From NCBI GenBank assembly GCA_021815305.1, contig JAKAHC010000007.1, forward strand, positions 62,001 through 126,000: a stretch of 64,000 bases of DNA, read 5' to 3'. Shown one piece after another: positions 42,961-51,492 of the stretch; positions within the stretch are counted from its first letter, which is position 1, and each line of letters opens with the position of its first letter. The DNA is from Deltaproteobacteria bacterium. GTDB lineage: Bacteria > Desulfobacterota > Deferrimicrobia > Deferrimicrobiales > Deferrimicrobiaceae. Under the pieces are notes generated by a model. The model worked only from the letters and a program-made list of their open reading frames with translations, ran no database searches and was not told the origin of the DNA. A program made the translations under genes and the position numbers.

Positions 42961-45618
42961 ATGGCCAGGGCGAAAAAGTACGTATATTTCTTCGGGAACG
43001 GCAAGGCGGAAGGAAACGGCAGGATGCGGGACCTCCTCGGCGGAAAAGGGGCGGGACTGGCGAACATGACCAACCTGAAGATCCCCGTTCCCGCCGGCTT
43101 CACCATCACCACGGAGGCGTGCAACGCCTATTTCGACAACAGGAAGAAGTATCCCCCCGGCATGTGGGAGCAGGTGCAGGCCAACCTGAAGAAGGTGGAG
43201 AAGGCGATGGGGATGGCGTTCGGGGACGCGAAAGCCCCTCTCCTCGTTTCCGTGCGGTCCGGCTCGAAATTTTCCATGCCCGGGATGATGGACACGATCC
43301 TCAACCTGGGGCTCAACGACACGACCCTGAAAGCCCTGGCCGACCGTGCCGGCGAGCGTTTCGCCCTCGACACCTACCGAAGGCTGATCACCATGTTCGG
43401 CGCCACCGTCATGGGGATCGAACGCCAGTTGTTCGAAAAGGCCCTGGAACGGATGAAGGAGAGCAGGCGCGCCCGGCTCGACACGGACCTTTCCGCGTCG
43501 GACCTGAAGGAGCTTGTCGGCGTTTTCAAGGAGATCTACGGGAAAGAGACCGGGGAAAGCTTCCCGGCGGATCCCCTGCAGCAGCTGAAACTCGCCATCA
43601 ACGCCGTGTTCGGATCCTGGTTCTCGGACAGGGCGGTCACTTACAGGAAGCTCAACCAGATCCCGGGCGATCTCGGTACGGCGTGCAACGTCCAGGCGAT
43701 GGTCTTCGGGAACATGGGGGAAAACTCCGGAACCGGCGTCGGTTTCACCCGGGACCCCTCCACCGGCCGGAAACGGTTCTTCGCCGAGTACCTCACCAAC
43801 GCGCAGGGCGAGGACGTCGTGGCGGGGATCCGGACGCCTCTTCACATCGATGAACTGAAAAAGAGATTGCCCGCCGCGTACGACGAGCTGGAGAAGACGT
43901 ACCGGAAGCTCGAAAACCATTACAAGGACATGCTGGACATCGAGTTCACCGTCCAGGACGGCAAGCTTTACATGCTCCAGACCCGGGTCGGCAAGCGGAC
44001 CGCCGCCGCTTCCCTCAAGATCGCCATCGACATGGTCGGGGAGAAGCTGATCGACAGGGAAACGGCCATCCTGAGGATCGATCCCGACCAGATCGAAAAG
44101 CTCATGCACCCGTCCTTCGACCCGAAGGCGTCCGTCAAGGTCATCGGGAAGGGGCTTCCCGCCTCGCCCGGCGCCGCGGTCGGCAAGATCGTGTTCTCGG
44201 CGGAAGACGCCGAGGCGTGGGCCGCCCGGGGAGAGAAGGTGGTGCTCGTTCGGACCGAGACTTCCCCCGAGGATATCGGGGGAATGCACGCGGCCCAGGG
44301 GATCCTCACGGCCAGGGGGGGGATGACCTCCCACGCGGCCGTGGTGGCGAGGGGCATGGGAAAATGCTGCGTCGCCGGGTGCAACGCGCTCCACATCGAC
44401 GAGGGCGCGAAGACCCTCACCCTGGAGCCGCATGTCCTCAGGGAGGGCGATTTCCTCACCCTGAACGGCACGACGGGGGAAGTCATCCTCGGGCAGGTTC
44501 CCCTCGTCGCTCCCGATCTGTCCGGCGATTTCTACACCATCATGAAATGGGCGGACGAGATCCGGGAGCTCGGCGTACGGGCCAACGCCGATACCCCCGC
44601 GGATGCCCGCATGGCGCTGAAATTCGGGGCGGACGGCATCGGGCTCGTCCGGACCGAGCACATGTTCTTCGAGGGCGACCGTGTGAAGGCGGTCCGCGAG
44701 ATGATCCTGGCCGACGACACGGAAGGAAGGAAGAAGGCCCTCGCGAAGATCCTCCCCATGCAGCGGGAGGATTTCATCGGGATCTTCCAGGTGATGAACG
44801 GGCGGCCGGTGACCATCCGGCTTCTCGACCCGCCCCTGCACGAGTTCCTCCCGAAGACCCGGGAGGAGCTCGAGGAGATCGCCCGGGACATGGGCGTGTC
44901 CTTCCAGAAACTCCAGGCCAGGAACAAGGCGCTGCACGAGTTCAACCCCATGCTGGGCCACAGGGGATGCCGGCTGGGGATCACCTACCCGGAAATCTTC
45001 GAGATGCAGGTCCAGGCCATCATGGAAGCCGCCTGTCACGTGGTGAAACGGAAGGTGAAGGCCGTCCCCGAGATCATGATCCCGCTCATCGCCGACGTGA
45101 AGGAGTTGAGCGTGATGCGCGAAATGACGGTCCGGATCGCCGAAGAGGTCCAGAAACGCACCGGTGTCCGCGTCCGGTACGAGGTGGGGACCATGATCGA
45201 GATCGCGCGCGCGGCCCTGCTGGCCTCCGAGATCGCGCCGGAGGCCGATTTCTACTCCTTCGGCACCAACGACCTGACCCAGACGACCTTCGGCCTCTCT
45301 CGCGACGACGCGGGCAGGTTCCTGCCCTACTACGTGGAGCACGGGATCTTCGAGCACGACCCCTTCATCACCCTCGACCGCAAGGGGGTCGGTCTGCTCA
45401 TGAGGATGTGCATCGACAACAGCAGGAAGGTGAAGAAGGGGATGAAGATGGGGATCTGCGGGGAGCAGGTGGATCCCTCCTCGGTGGAGTACTGCTACGA
45501 GATCGGCCTCACCTACGTGAGCGGCTCGCCGTTCCGGTTGCCGGTCGCGCGCCTTGCGGCGGCCCAGGCGACGCTCAAGCGGAAGATGAAAAAGGGCCTC
45601 TCCAGGGCATCGGTGTAA
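42961..45618 (+). CDS. ppdK: Pyruvate, phosphate dikinase
   Basis: Interconverts pyruvate + ATP + Pi and phosphoenolpyruvate + AMP + PPi. It has 885 residues, the family length. The N-terminal ATP-grasp half is present (GGKGAGLANM, SVRSGSKFSMPGMMDT). The phospho-carrier His is in GGMTSHAAVVARGMGKCCVAGC, split here as GGMTSHAAVVARG. The C-terminal TIM-barrel PEP/pyruvate half has GIGLVRTEHMFF, IMIPLIADVKE and the catalytic Cys in MGICGEQ. The start ATG follows GGAGG by 6 bases; the TTG at 42946 is upstream of that site. It probably serves gluconeogenesis from pyruvate or acetyl-CoA. Oxalate is a known inhibitor of this enzyme. Confidence 0.97.
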   Translation: MARAKKYVYFFGNGKAEGNGRMRDLLGGKGAGLANMTNLKIPVPAGFTITTEACNAYFDNRKKYPPGMWEQVQANLKKVEKAMGMAFGDAKAPLLVSVRSGSKFSMPGMMDTILNLGLNDTTLKALADRAGERFALDTYRRLITMFGATVMGIERQLFEKALERMKESRRARLDTDLSASDLKELVGVFKEIYGKETGESFPADPLQQLKLAINAVFGSWFSDRAVTYRKLNQIPGDLGTACNVQAMVFGNMGENSGTGVGFTRDPSTGRKRFFAEYLTNAQGEDVVAGIRTPLHIDELKKRLPAAYDELEKTYRKLENHYKDMLDIEFTVQDGKLYMLQTRVGKRTAAASLKIAIDMVGEKLIDRETAILRIDPDQIEKLMHPSFDPKASVKVIGKGLPASPGAAVGKIVFSAEDAEAWAARGEKVVLVRTETSPEDIGGMHAAQGILTARGGMTSHAAVVARGMGKCCVAGCNALHIDEGAKTLTLEPHVLREGDFLTLNGTTGEVILGQVPLVAPDLSGDFYTIMKWADEIRELGVRANADTPADARMALKFGADGIGLVRTEHMFFEGDRVKAVREMILADDTEGRKKALAKILPMQREDFIGIFQVMNGRPVTIRLLDPPLHEFLPKTREELEEIARDMGVSFQKLQARNKALHEFNPMLGHRGCRLGITYPEIFEMQVQAIMEAACHVVKRKVKAVPEIMIPLIADVKELSVMREMTVRIAEEVQKRTGVRVRYEVGTMIEIARAALLASEIAPEADFYSFGTNDLTQTTFGLSRDDAGRFLPYYVEHGIFEHDPFITLDRKGVGLLMRMCIDNSRKVKKGMKMGICGEQVDPSSVEYCYEIGLTYVSGSPFRLPVARLAAAQATLKRKMKKGLSRASV

Positions 45619-45630
45619 CGGTTTCCCTAA

Positions 45631-45662
45631 GGGGGCTCCCTCCGATATCGGAGGGAGCCCCC
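45631..45662. terminator. 32-base perfect palindrome, ppdK terminator
   Basis: GGGGGCTCCCTCCGAT and its exact complement meet without a loop, 13 bases after the ppdK stop, and are followed by a T/C-rich tract (CGTTCCGTTCCTTCGTTTT). As RNA it would fold with a small loop at GATATC. Confidence 0.65.
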
Positions 45663-45749
45663 CGTTCCGTTCCTTCGTTTTCCGGTCTCCATCCGCGGAT
45701 CATCGCATCTCCAGGCACCGGCTTCCTCCCGCCGCTCATCTAATGCGAC

Positions 45750-46634
45750 ATGGGGACTCGATCGCACGGATGCCTGATCGCCGGGATCCTCGGCGGACTT
45801 GCCGTTTCCGCCGTGGCGGTTCCGGCGGCGCACGCCGGCCCGATCCGGATCGTCGCCGCCGAGAATTTCTACGGCGACATCGCCCGGCAGATCGGCGGCG
45901 CGGACGTCGCCGTGACGAGCATCCTGTCCAACCCGGACCAGGACCCCCACGAATTCGAGGCGAGCGCTTCGACCGCCCGGGAAATCGCCGACGCGCGGAT
46001 CGTCATCCGCAACGGCGCCGGGTACGACCCGTGGGCGCTGCGGCTGCTGTCCGCCTCCCGCTCTCCCGCGCGCGAGGCCATCGATGTGGCGAAGCTCCTT
46101 CACAGGAAGGACGGGGACAATCCGCACCTATGGTACGATCCCTCGGCCATGCCTGCGCTTGCCGCGGCCCTTGCGGACACGCTCGCAAAGCTCGATCCGG
46201 CGCACCAGGCCGGCTACGACCGCCGTCTCTACGCATTCCGGGAATCCATGGAGCCGCTCGAAGGAAGGATCGCCGCTCTCCGCCGGAAATACGCGGGGAC
46301 ATCCGTCACCGCGACGGAGCCGGTCTTCGGCTACATGGCGGATGCGCTGGACCTCGCGATGCGGAACGGCCGCTTCCAGCTCGCGGCCATGAACGACACC
46401 GAACCGGCTGCCGCGGACATCGCGGGCTTCGAAAAGGACCTGAGAACGCGGAGGGTGAAGGTTCTCCTCTATAACCGCCAGGCCGGCGGGGCCTTGGCCG
46501 GGCGGATGCGGAAGATCGCGAAGGAAGCCGGCGTGCCGGTCGTCGGCGTGACGGAAACCGAGCCCGCGGGAAGGGACTACCAGGAGTGGATGGTTTCGCA
46601 GCTCGATGCGCTCGACCGGGCGCTCTCGCGGTAG
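45750..46634 (+). CDS. ZnuA-like metal ABC transporter substrate-binding protein
   Basis: Periplasmic binding protein of the cluster A-I (Zn/Mn) family, 294 residues. A signal peptide is likely cut after AHA (about residue 29). Metal-ligand positions are visible in DPHEFEAS and NPHLWYDP, with further acidic residues in NDTEPA. The His-rich loop of classical ZnuA is missing, so the choice between Zn and Mn is open. It is followed by an ATPase and a permease. The start ATG lacks a strong ribosome-binding site. Confidence 0.87.
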   Translation: MGTRSHGCLIAGILGGLAVSAVAVPAAHAGPIRIVAAENFYGDIARQIGGADVAVTSILSNPDQDPHEFEASASTAREIADARIVIRNGAGYDPWALRLLSASRSPAREAIDVAKLLHRKDGDNPHLWYDPSAMPALAAALADTLAKLDPAHQAGYDRRLYAFRESMEPLEGRIAALRRKYAGTSVTATEPVFGYMADALDLAMRNGRFQLAAMNDTEPAAADIAGFEKDLRTRRVKVLLYNRQAGGALAGRMRKIAKEAGVPVVGVTETEPAGRDYQEWMVSQLDALDRALSR

Positions 46635-46636
46635 AC

Positions 46637-47431
46637 GTGGACGCGATCGCGTTCGACCGGGTCACGCTCGCGCGGGCGGGCCGTATCGTCCTCACGGATG
46701 TGAGCGCGGCGATCCGGCCCGGGGAGTTCATCGGGGTCTTCGGACCCAACGGCGCGGGCAAAACGACCCTTCTGCACGCGGTCCTTGGTCTTCTGCAACC
46801 CGTCTCCGGCGCGCTCCGGGTCTTCGGGGCGACCCCCATGCGCGGGAACGACGAGGCCGGATACCTTCCGCAGACGCGCACCCCCTCCCCGGACCTCCGG
46901 TTGCGGGGTCGGGATTTTGTGGCGAGCGCGTTTCGCGGGGAACGTTTCGGGCTTCCCCGCCTCGGTCGCGACGGCAGGCGGGAAGTGGACTGGGCGATCG
47001 AAACGGTCGAGGCGAAAGCGCTTGCCTACCGGGTGCTGCGCGAACTCTCCGGGGGGGAACTCCAGCGGCTGCATCTCGCCCAGGCCCTGCTCGGCAAGCC
47101 GAAGCTGCTCCTCCTGGACGAGCCGCTCACCGGACTGGACCCCCATTTCCAGGAAGCCGCCGTCGCGCTGGTGAAACGGATCCAGCGGAGCCGGGGGATC
47201 ACGGTGCTCTTCACGGCCCACGAGCTCAACCCACTGCTCGGGGCCATGGATCGCGTGCTGTACCTGGGCCAGGGGCGGGCGGCCCTGGGCACGGTGGACG
47301 AGGTGATCACCGGCGAGGTGCTGTCGCGCCTCTACGGGGCGCGCATCGAGGTGTTGCGCGGGAACGGCCGCATCCTGGTCGCCTCGGGTCGCGGCCCGGT
47401 CGAGTCCGATGTCCATCGCCACGATGTTTGA
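46637..47431 (+). CDS. Metal ABC transporter ATP-binding protein (ZnuC-like)
   Basis: 264-residue ATPase of the Zn/Mn importer. Walker A GPNGAGKTT, ABC signature LSGGELQR, Walker B LLLLDEP and the switch His in TAHELN are all present. The start is the GTG 2 bases after the binding-protein stop; longer frames lie inside that gene. The C-terminal 23 bases overlap the permease gene. ABC membership is certain and the substrate follows from the neighbours. Confidence 0.9.
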   Translation: MDAIAFDRVTLARAGRIVLTDVSAAIRPGEFIGVFGPNGAGKTTLLHAVLGLLQPVSGALRVFGATPMRGNDEAGYLPQTRTPSPDLRLRGRDFVASAFRGERFGLPRLGRDGRREVDWAIETVEAKALAYRVLRELSGGELQRLHLAQALLGKPKLLLLDEPLTGLDPHFQEAAVALVKRIQRSRGITVLFTAHELNPLLGAMDRVLYLGQGRAALGTVDEVITGEVLSRLYGARIEVLRGNGRILVASGRGPVESDVHRHDV

Positions 47432-48206
47432 GTACGGTTTCATGCGCACCGCCTTCCTGGCGGGCGGGGTCGTGGCGGTAGTCGCCGGGGCCGTCGGTTT
47501 CTTCCTGGTGCTGCGGCAGCTGACCTTTGCCGGCCACGCGCTCTCGCACGTGGGTTTCGCGGGCGCCACCGGCGCGATTCTCGTCGGCATCAGCCCGTTG
47601 TGGGGCCTCCTCGCCTTCACGCTGGCGGCGGGGGCCGCCATGGGGCTGCTCGGCGACCGCCTGCGCGGCCGCGACGTTGCGGTCGGCATCATCCTGTCGT
47701 TGTCGCTGGGCCTCGGAGTCCTCTTCCTTTCCTTCTACACGGCCCACGCGACCCAGGCGACCGCCATCCTGTTCGGCAACGTGCTCGCCGTAAGCCCGGA
47801 CACGCTTTGGAGCCTGCTGGGGCTGAGCGTCCTCAGCCTGTCCGCCCTCGCCGCGATCTCGCGGCCCCTCCTGTTCGCCACGCTGGAACCCGATCTCGCG
47901 GAGGCGAAGGGCGTCTCTCTCCGGCTCCTGTCCGTCCTGTTCCTTTCGATCGTCGCCGTCGCGGTCGCCGAGGCGTCGCAGATCGTCGGCGTGCTCCTGG
48001 TGTTCGCCCTCATGGTCGGGCCGGGGGCCGCATCCCTCCGTCTGACTTCCCGCATCGGCCGGGGGGTCGCCCTTTCGATCCTTCTCGCGCTGCTGGAGAC
48101 ATGGGCCGGCATCGCGTTGGCCTATGTCACGGATTGGCCGACGAGCTTCTGGATCGTGTCGCTCGGCTGCCTGGTGTATTTCCTCTCCGCTTTAAGTCCC
48201 GCTTAA
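47409..48206 (+). CDS. Metal ABC transporter permease (ZnuB-like)
   Basis: 265-residue inner-membrane permease of the ABC-3 family with about eight helices. The conserved block ALSHVGFAGATGAILVGI and the helix VGVLLVFALMVGPGAASL, with the pro/gly-rich end, are typical. The start ATG overlaps the ATPase gene by 23 bases, with ATG 47424 as an alternative. It completes a three-gene importer for Zn(II) or Mn(II). Confidence 0.9.
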   Translation: MSIATMFEYGFMRTAFLAGGVVAVVAGAVGFFLVLRQLTFAGHALSHVGFAGATGAILVGISPLWGLLAFTLAAGAAMGLLGDRLRGRDVAVGIILSLSLGLGVLFLSFYTAHATQATAILFGNVLAVSPDTLWSLLGLSVLSLSALAAISRPLLFATLEPDLAEAKGVSLRLLSVLFLSIVAVAVAEASQIVGVLLVFALMVGPGAASLRLTSRIGRGVALSILLALLETWAGIALAYVTDWPTSFWIVSLGCLVYFLSALSPA

Positions 48207-48287
48207 GGATCGACCCCGTAGAATCGGCTCCATGGCGGGACGATCCGGCCCGAACCATCGGAAGGGAAAAAAATCAGGAGGCGCAAC

Positions 48288-48644
48288 ATGAAACGGAATC
48301 GGTTGACGCTGTTCGTCACGGCGGCCGCGATTTTCCTCGCCGGCTCCCTGGCGTACGCGGGAAGGGGAAACGGCGGGGAACGGAACGAGGCGATGGCGCT
48401 CGCCAAGACCAAAATCGGCTTGGTCCAGGCGATCGCGGCCGCCGAACAACATCTCCAGGGGAAGGCGGTCCGGGCCGAGCTGGAAGATGAAAACGGGACC
48501 TTCGTCTACGGAGTGGAAGTCGCCGGCAACGGCACCGTGAAGGATGTCAAGGTCGATTCCCTCGACGGGAAGATCCTGAGTGTCCAGGCCGACCGCGAGG
48601 GCGGATCCGGAGAACGGGAAAGGGAGCCGGAAAGCGAGGAGTGA
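48288..48644 (+). CDS. Periplasmic PepSY-domain protein
   Basis: 118-residue secreted protein. The signal peptide ends near AYA (residue 24). A single PepSY domain follows (LVQAIAAAEQHLQGKAVRAE ... FVYGVEVAGNGTVKDVKVDS). The tail is very acidic (Glu/Asp-rich). PepSY proteins in such settings are often metal- or stress-related accessory sensors next to two-component systems; one lies 2.2 kb downstream. The start ATG follows CAGGAGG. Confidence 0.85.
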   Translation: MKRNRLTLFVTAAAIFLAGSLAYAGRGNGGERNEAMALAKTKIGLVQAIAAAEQHLQGKAVRAELEDENGTFVYGVEVAGNGTVKDVKVDSLDGKILSVQADREGGSGEREREPESEE

Positions 48645-48724
48645 CGGGACATCGATATCGTTCCGGGGTTACACGGAGCGCAGATCGCCAGGATGGGCCG
48701 GATCGCCCGCCGAAGGAGGTTTCC

Positions 48725-49447
48725 ATGAGCATCGAGATCGCGGATTTGAAGCTGGTCCTTCACGGCCGGCCGATCCTGAACGGGATCCGCATGAGCATGC
48801 GGGAAGGCGAAATCTACGGGCTGCTGGGGGAAAACGGCGCGGGCAAGAGCACGACGTTGTCGGTGGCGACCGGGCTGCGCGCCGCGACGTCCGGAAAGGT
48901 CGCCGTGCTCGGGATGGACCCGGTGCGGCGGCGCGCCGATCTGCACCGGGCGATCGGAGTGCTGTCGGAGCAGGGAGGATTTTACGGTTGGATGACCGCG
49001 CACGATTCTCTCCGGTGGTTCGCGCAGCTCTACGGAATCCGGTTGTCGCGGGGAGCGGCGGCCGATCTCCTCGTCCGGGTCGGGCTCGATCCCGGGAACC
49101 GGGGGCCGGTCCGGGTCTTTTCGCACGGCATGAAGCAGCGCCTGGGATTGGCGCGGGCCATTCTTCACCGCCCCAGGCTGCTGATTCTCGACGAGCCGAC
49201 CAACGGGCTGGATCCGCGGGGACGCAAGGACATCCACGACCTGCTGACGGACCTGAACCGGCGGGAAGGCGTCGGCATCCTGCTGTGCACCCATCTCCTG
49301 GAGGATGTGGAGCAGTTGTGCGGCCGGATCGGCGTCATCCGCCGGGGGGAGACGCTGGTCGAGGGCGGCCTGGCCGAACTGGCGGTGCCGCGCGGCGGGT
49401 TGCAGGACTACTATCTGAACCTCGTGGGAACGGAGAACGCGTCATGA
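48725..49447 (+). CDS. ABC-2-type exporter ATP-binding protein
   Basis: 240-residue ATPase: Walker A GENGAGKST, Q-loop SEQGGFYG, signature FSHGMKQRL (a variant of the usual LSGGQ), Walker B LLILDEP and switch His in CTHLLED. The pattern fits the CcmA/NosF/drug-export group. AAGGAGGT precedes the ATG at 48725, so the longer upstream frame is not used. It overlaps the permease gene by ATGA and forms an exporter with it and the next membrane-anchored protein. The substrate is unknown. Confidence 0.9.
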   Translation: MSIEIADLKLVLHGRPILNGIRMSMREGEIYGLLGENGAGKSTTLSVATGLRAATSGKVAVLGMDPVRRRADLHRAIGVLSEQGGFYGWMTAHDSLRWFAQLYGIRLSRGAAADLLVRVGLDPGNRGPVRVFSHGMKQRLGLARAILHRPRLLILDEPTNGLDPRGRKDIHDLLTDLNRREGVGILLCTHLLEDVEQLCGRIGVIRRGETLVEGGLAELAVPRGGLQDYYLNLVGTENAS

Positions 49448-50196
49448 ATCCGATCTTGTCCCTTACCCGCAAGGAAAGCGGGGAGCTTCTTTCGAGCGGG
49501 CGGGGCCTGGCCTGGCTCACGGCCCTGACCGTGGTCCTTTCGGTTCTGAGCCTTCTTCTCGTCAGCGACACCGAGCTGAGCCTCCTGGACAACGCCCAGG
49601 TCGTCTACATGGTGATGGGCACGATCGCCGCATTGGGAGCGCTACTGGCGGTCGTGTCCGGCAGCGACTCCCTGGCGGGAGAACGGGAGCGCGGCAGCCT
49701 CATCCCCCTGCTGCTGACCCCGCTTCGAACCGACGAGATCGTCCTGGGGAAGATGAGCGGGCAGGTCGTCGCCTGGTGCGTGACCTATCTCCTGAGCCTC
49801 CCCTATTTGTGGGCGGTCGGCGGCGGCGGGCAGAACCTTCCGCAGGCGATCCTCGCCCTGGCGCTGTTCGGGACTCCGCTGGTCCTCGGGTTCGGTTTTT
49901 TCTCCCTGGGCCTGTCGGCGCGTTTCGGCAACGTCCGGACGGCGCTTTCGACCTCCCTGGTCGCCCTGGCGCTGCTGGCCAGCCCCGTGCTGCTCGGTCC
50001 GGGCCTGCGTCAAAGCGCGGTCGGCAGGATGTTCGACGCCGTGAACCCGTTTTCCGCGGCGCTGAACGCTTTCGACAGCGTCGTGATCGACTCGCAACCT
50101 TTCCTCGCGCAGGCGACCCGGTTCGCCGTCGTGCTCGTCTGGCTCCTCCTGGCGATGGCGTTCGCCGGCCGCAGCGCGCGGGACATGGAAATATAG
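49444..50196 (+). CDS. ABC-2-type exporter permease
   Basis: 250-residue membrane protein with six hydrophobic segments and the ABC-2 coupling-loop signature SLAGERERGSLIPLLLTPLR, then TDEIVLGK. This arrangement is typical of NosY/GldF-type permeases. It overlaps the ATPase start/stop (ATGA) and is followed within 10 bases by a secreted accessory gene. The substrate is not apparent. Confidence 0.87.
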   Translation: MNPILSLTRKESGELLSSGRGLAWLTALTVVLSVLSLLLVSDTELSLLDNAQVVYMVMGTIAALGALLAVVSGSDSLAGERERGSLIPLLLTPLRTDEIVLGKMSGQVVAWCVTYLLSLPYLWAVGGGGQNLPQAILALALFGTPLVLGFGFFSLGLSARFGNVRTALSTSLVALALLASPVLLGPGLRQSAVGRMFDAVNPFSAALNAFDSVVIDSQPFLAQATRFAVVLVWLLLAMAFAGRSARDMEI

Positions 50197-50205
50197 GAGG
50201 CCCGT

Positions 50206-50736
50206 ATGAACGCAGGATCCCTTGCACGATGGTTCGTCGTGTTCGCCTTCCTGGTTTTCCCCGGAGCGGCGTTCGCCGCCGCCCCGCTGGACATCGCCCT
50301 TTCCGCGGATGGGCGGAACCCGCCGTCGCCGCAGATGGGCGACCGGTTGACGTTCCACAGCGTCATCCGCAATACCGGAAGCGCTCCGGCCCAGGGGCTG
50401 GTCGCCTGGATCAGCCTGGTCCGGGTCGACGCCGGCCATGAGCGGCCGGTGGACCTCGAGGACTGGAGCGCGCTCAAGGCCTTGACGCGGTCCGCCGTCG
50501 CGCCGGGGGAACGGATCGAGGCGGAATGGCCGATGCGGCTGATCCAGGCCGGGGATTACCGGGTGGTGATCAGCGCCGTGGATCGGGGCGCCGTCCGGGT
50601 CGTCACCAGCCCGTTCGCGGACTTCCACGTGCGGCGCAAACCGGTCGTCGAATCCCGCAGGATCCTTCCGGTCGCCTTCGGCATGCCGTTTCTGCTGGGC
50701 GGTATCGTTCTCGTCCGGTGGGCAAGAAAGCGATAG
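50206..50736 (+). CDS. Membrane-anchored CARDB-like accessory protein of the ABC exporter
   Basis: 176 residues: an N-terminal signal peptide (cut near AFA, residue 24), then a beta-rich extracytoplasmic domain, and a C-terminal membrane helix (FGMPFLLGGIVLVRWARKR). The middle (GDRLTFHSVIRNTGSAPAQG, then GDYRVVISAVDRG) reads like an Ig-like/CARDB fold. The function is not known; the close spacing to the permease (9 bases) suggests a periplasmic partner of the exporter. Confidence 0.65.
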   Translation: MNAGSLARWFVVFAFLVFPGAAFAAAPLDIALSADGRNPPSPQMGDRLTFHSVIRNTGSAPAQGLVAWISLVRVDAGHERPVDLEDWSALKALTRSAVAPGERIEAEWPMRLIQAGDYRVVISAVDRGAVRVVTSPFADFHVRRKPVVESRRILPVAFGMPFLLGGIVLVRWARKR

Positions 50737-50829
50737 AATCAACGGGGAAGAATGTTTCGCGGCAAACCTTATTGGGACTACGCCGTATCGCAGGGAAGGC
50801 GGGCATGACCGTGGGGCGGGGGAACCCAT

Positions 50830-51492
50830 ATGCGCCTGTTGCTCGTTGAAGACGATCCGATGATCGGAGAGAGCGTCCGCCAGGGGCTGCGCCAGGACGG
50901 TTTTACCGTGGACTGGACACGGGACGGCACGGAAGCGGAGCTGGCCCTCGGCTCCGAGCCCTACGCGCTTTTGCTGCTGGACCTTGGGCTGCCGGGGAAA
51001 TCCGGCCTGGACCTGCTCGCCGGGTTGCGCCGGCGGGGCAACGGGATCCCCGTCCTGGTGCTGACGGCGCGCGACACCGTATCGGATCGGGTCCGGGGCC
51101 TGGATGCGGGCGCGGACGATTACCTCGTGAAGCCGTTCGACCTGAAGGAGTTGTCGGCGCGGATCCGCGCCCTCTTGAGACGCCGGGCGGGGCGTTCCCG
51201 GCCGCAGATCGTGTTCGGGGCGTTGACGATGGACCCGGTCACCCATGAGGCCGCGTACCGGGGGAGACCGCTGGTCCTGTCGGCCCGCGAGTTCATGCTG
51301 CTGCGGGCGCTCCTGGAGAAACCCGGGTCGGTCCTTTCGCGCGCCCAGCTCGAAGAGCGGATGTACGGATGGGACGAGGAGGTGGAAAGCAACGCCGTCG
51401 AGGTGCACATCCACAACCTGCGGAAGAAACTGGACGCCGGGTTCATCCGGAACGTGAGGGGAGTCGGATACATGGTGGTGAACGTCCCGTGA
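50830..51492 (+). CDS. OmpR/PhoB-family response regulator
   Basis: 220 residues. The receiver domain has the acidic pair Asp8/Asp9, phospho-acceptor Asp51 (LLLLDLGLPG), Thr in VLTARD and Lys in YLVKPFDL. The C-terminal winged helix has REFMLLRALLEKPGSVLSR and VEVHIHNLRKKL. It is close to the QseB/PmrA/CzcR group. It overlaps the kinase gene (GTGA), which in turn overlaps a TolC-type gene, so it very likely controls the following RND efflux genes. Confidence 0.93.
   Translation: MRLLLVEDDPMIGESVRQGLRQDGFTVDWTRDGTEAELALGSEPYALLLLDLGLPGKSGLDLLAGLRRRGNGIPVLVLTARDTVSDRVRGLDAGADDYLVKPFDLKELSARIRALLRRRAGRSRPQIVFGALTMDPVTHEAAYRGRPLVLSAREFMLLRALLEKPGSVLSRAQLEERMYGWDEEVESNAVEVHIHNLRKKLDAGFIRNVRGVGYMVVNVP

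Noticed and set aside
41947-45357. Very long open frame on the minus strand (over 1100 codons) opposite terC and ppdK
   Set aside because: It mirrors ppdK codon by codon, has low-complexity His/Arg/Asp-rich text and no recognisable domain; high GC keeps antisense frames open.
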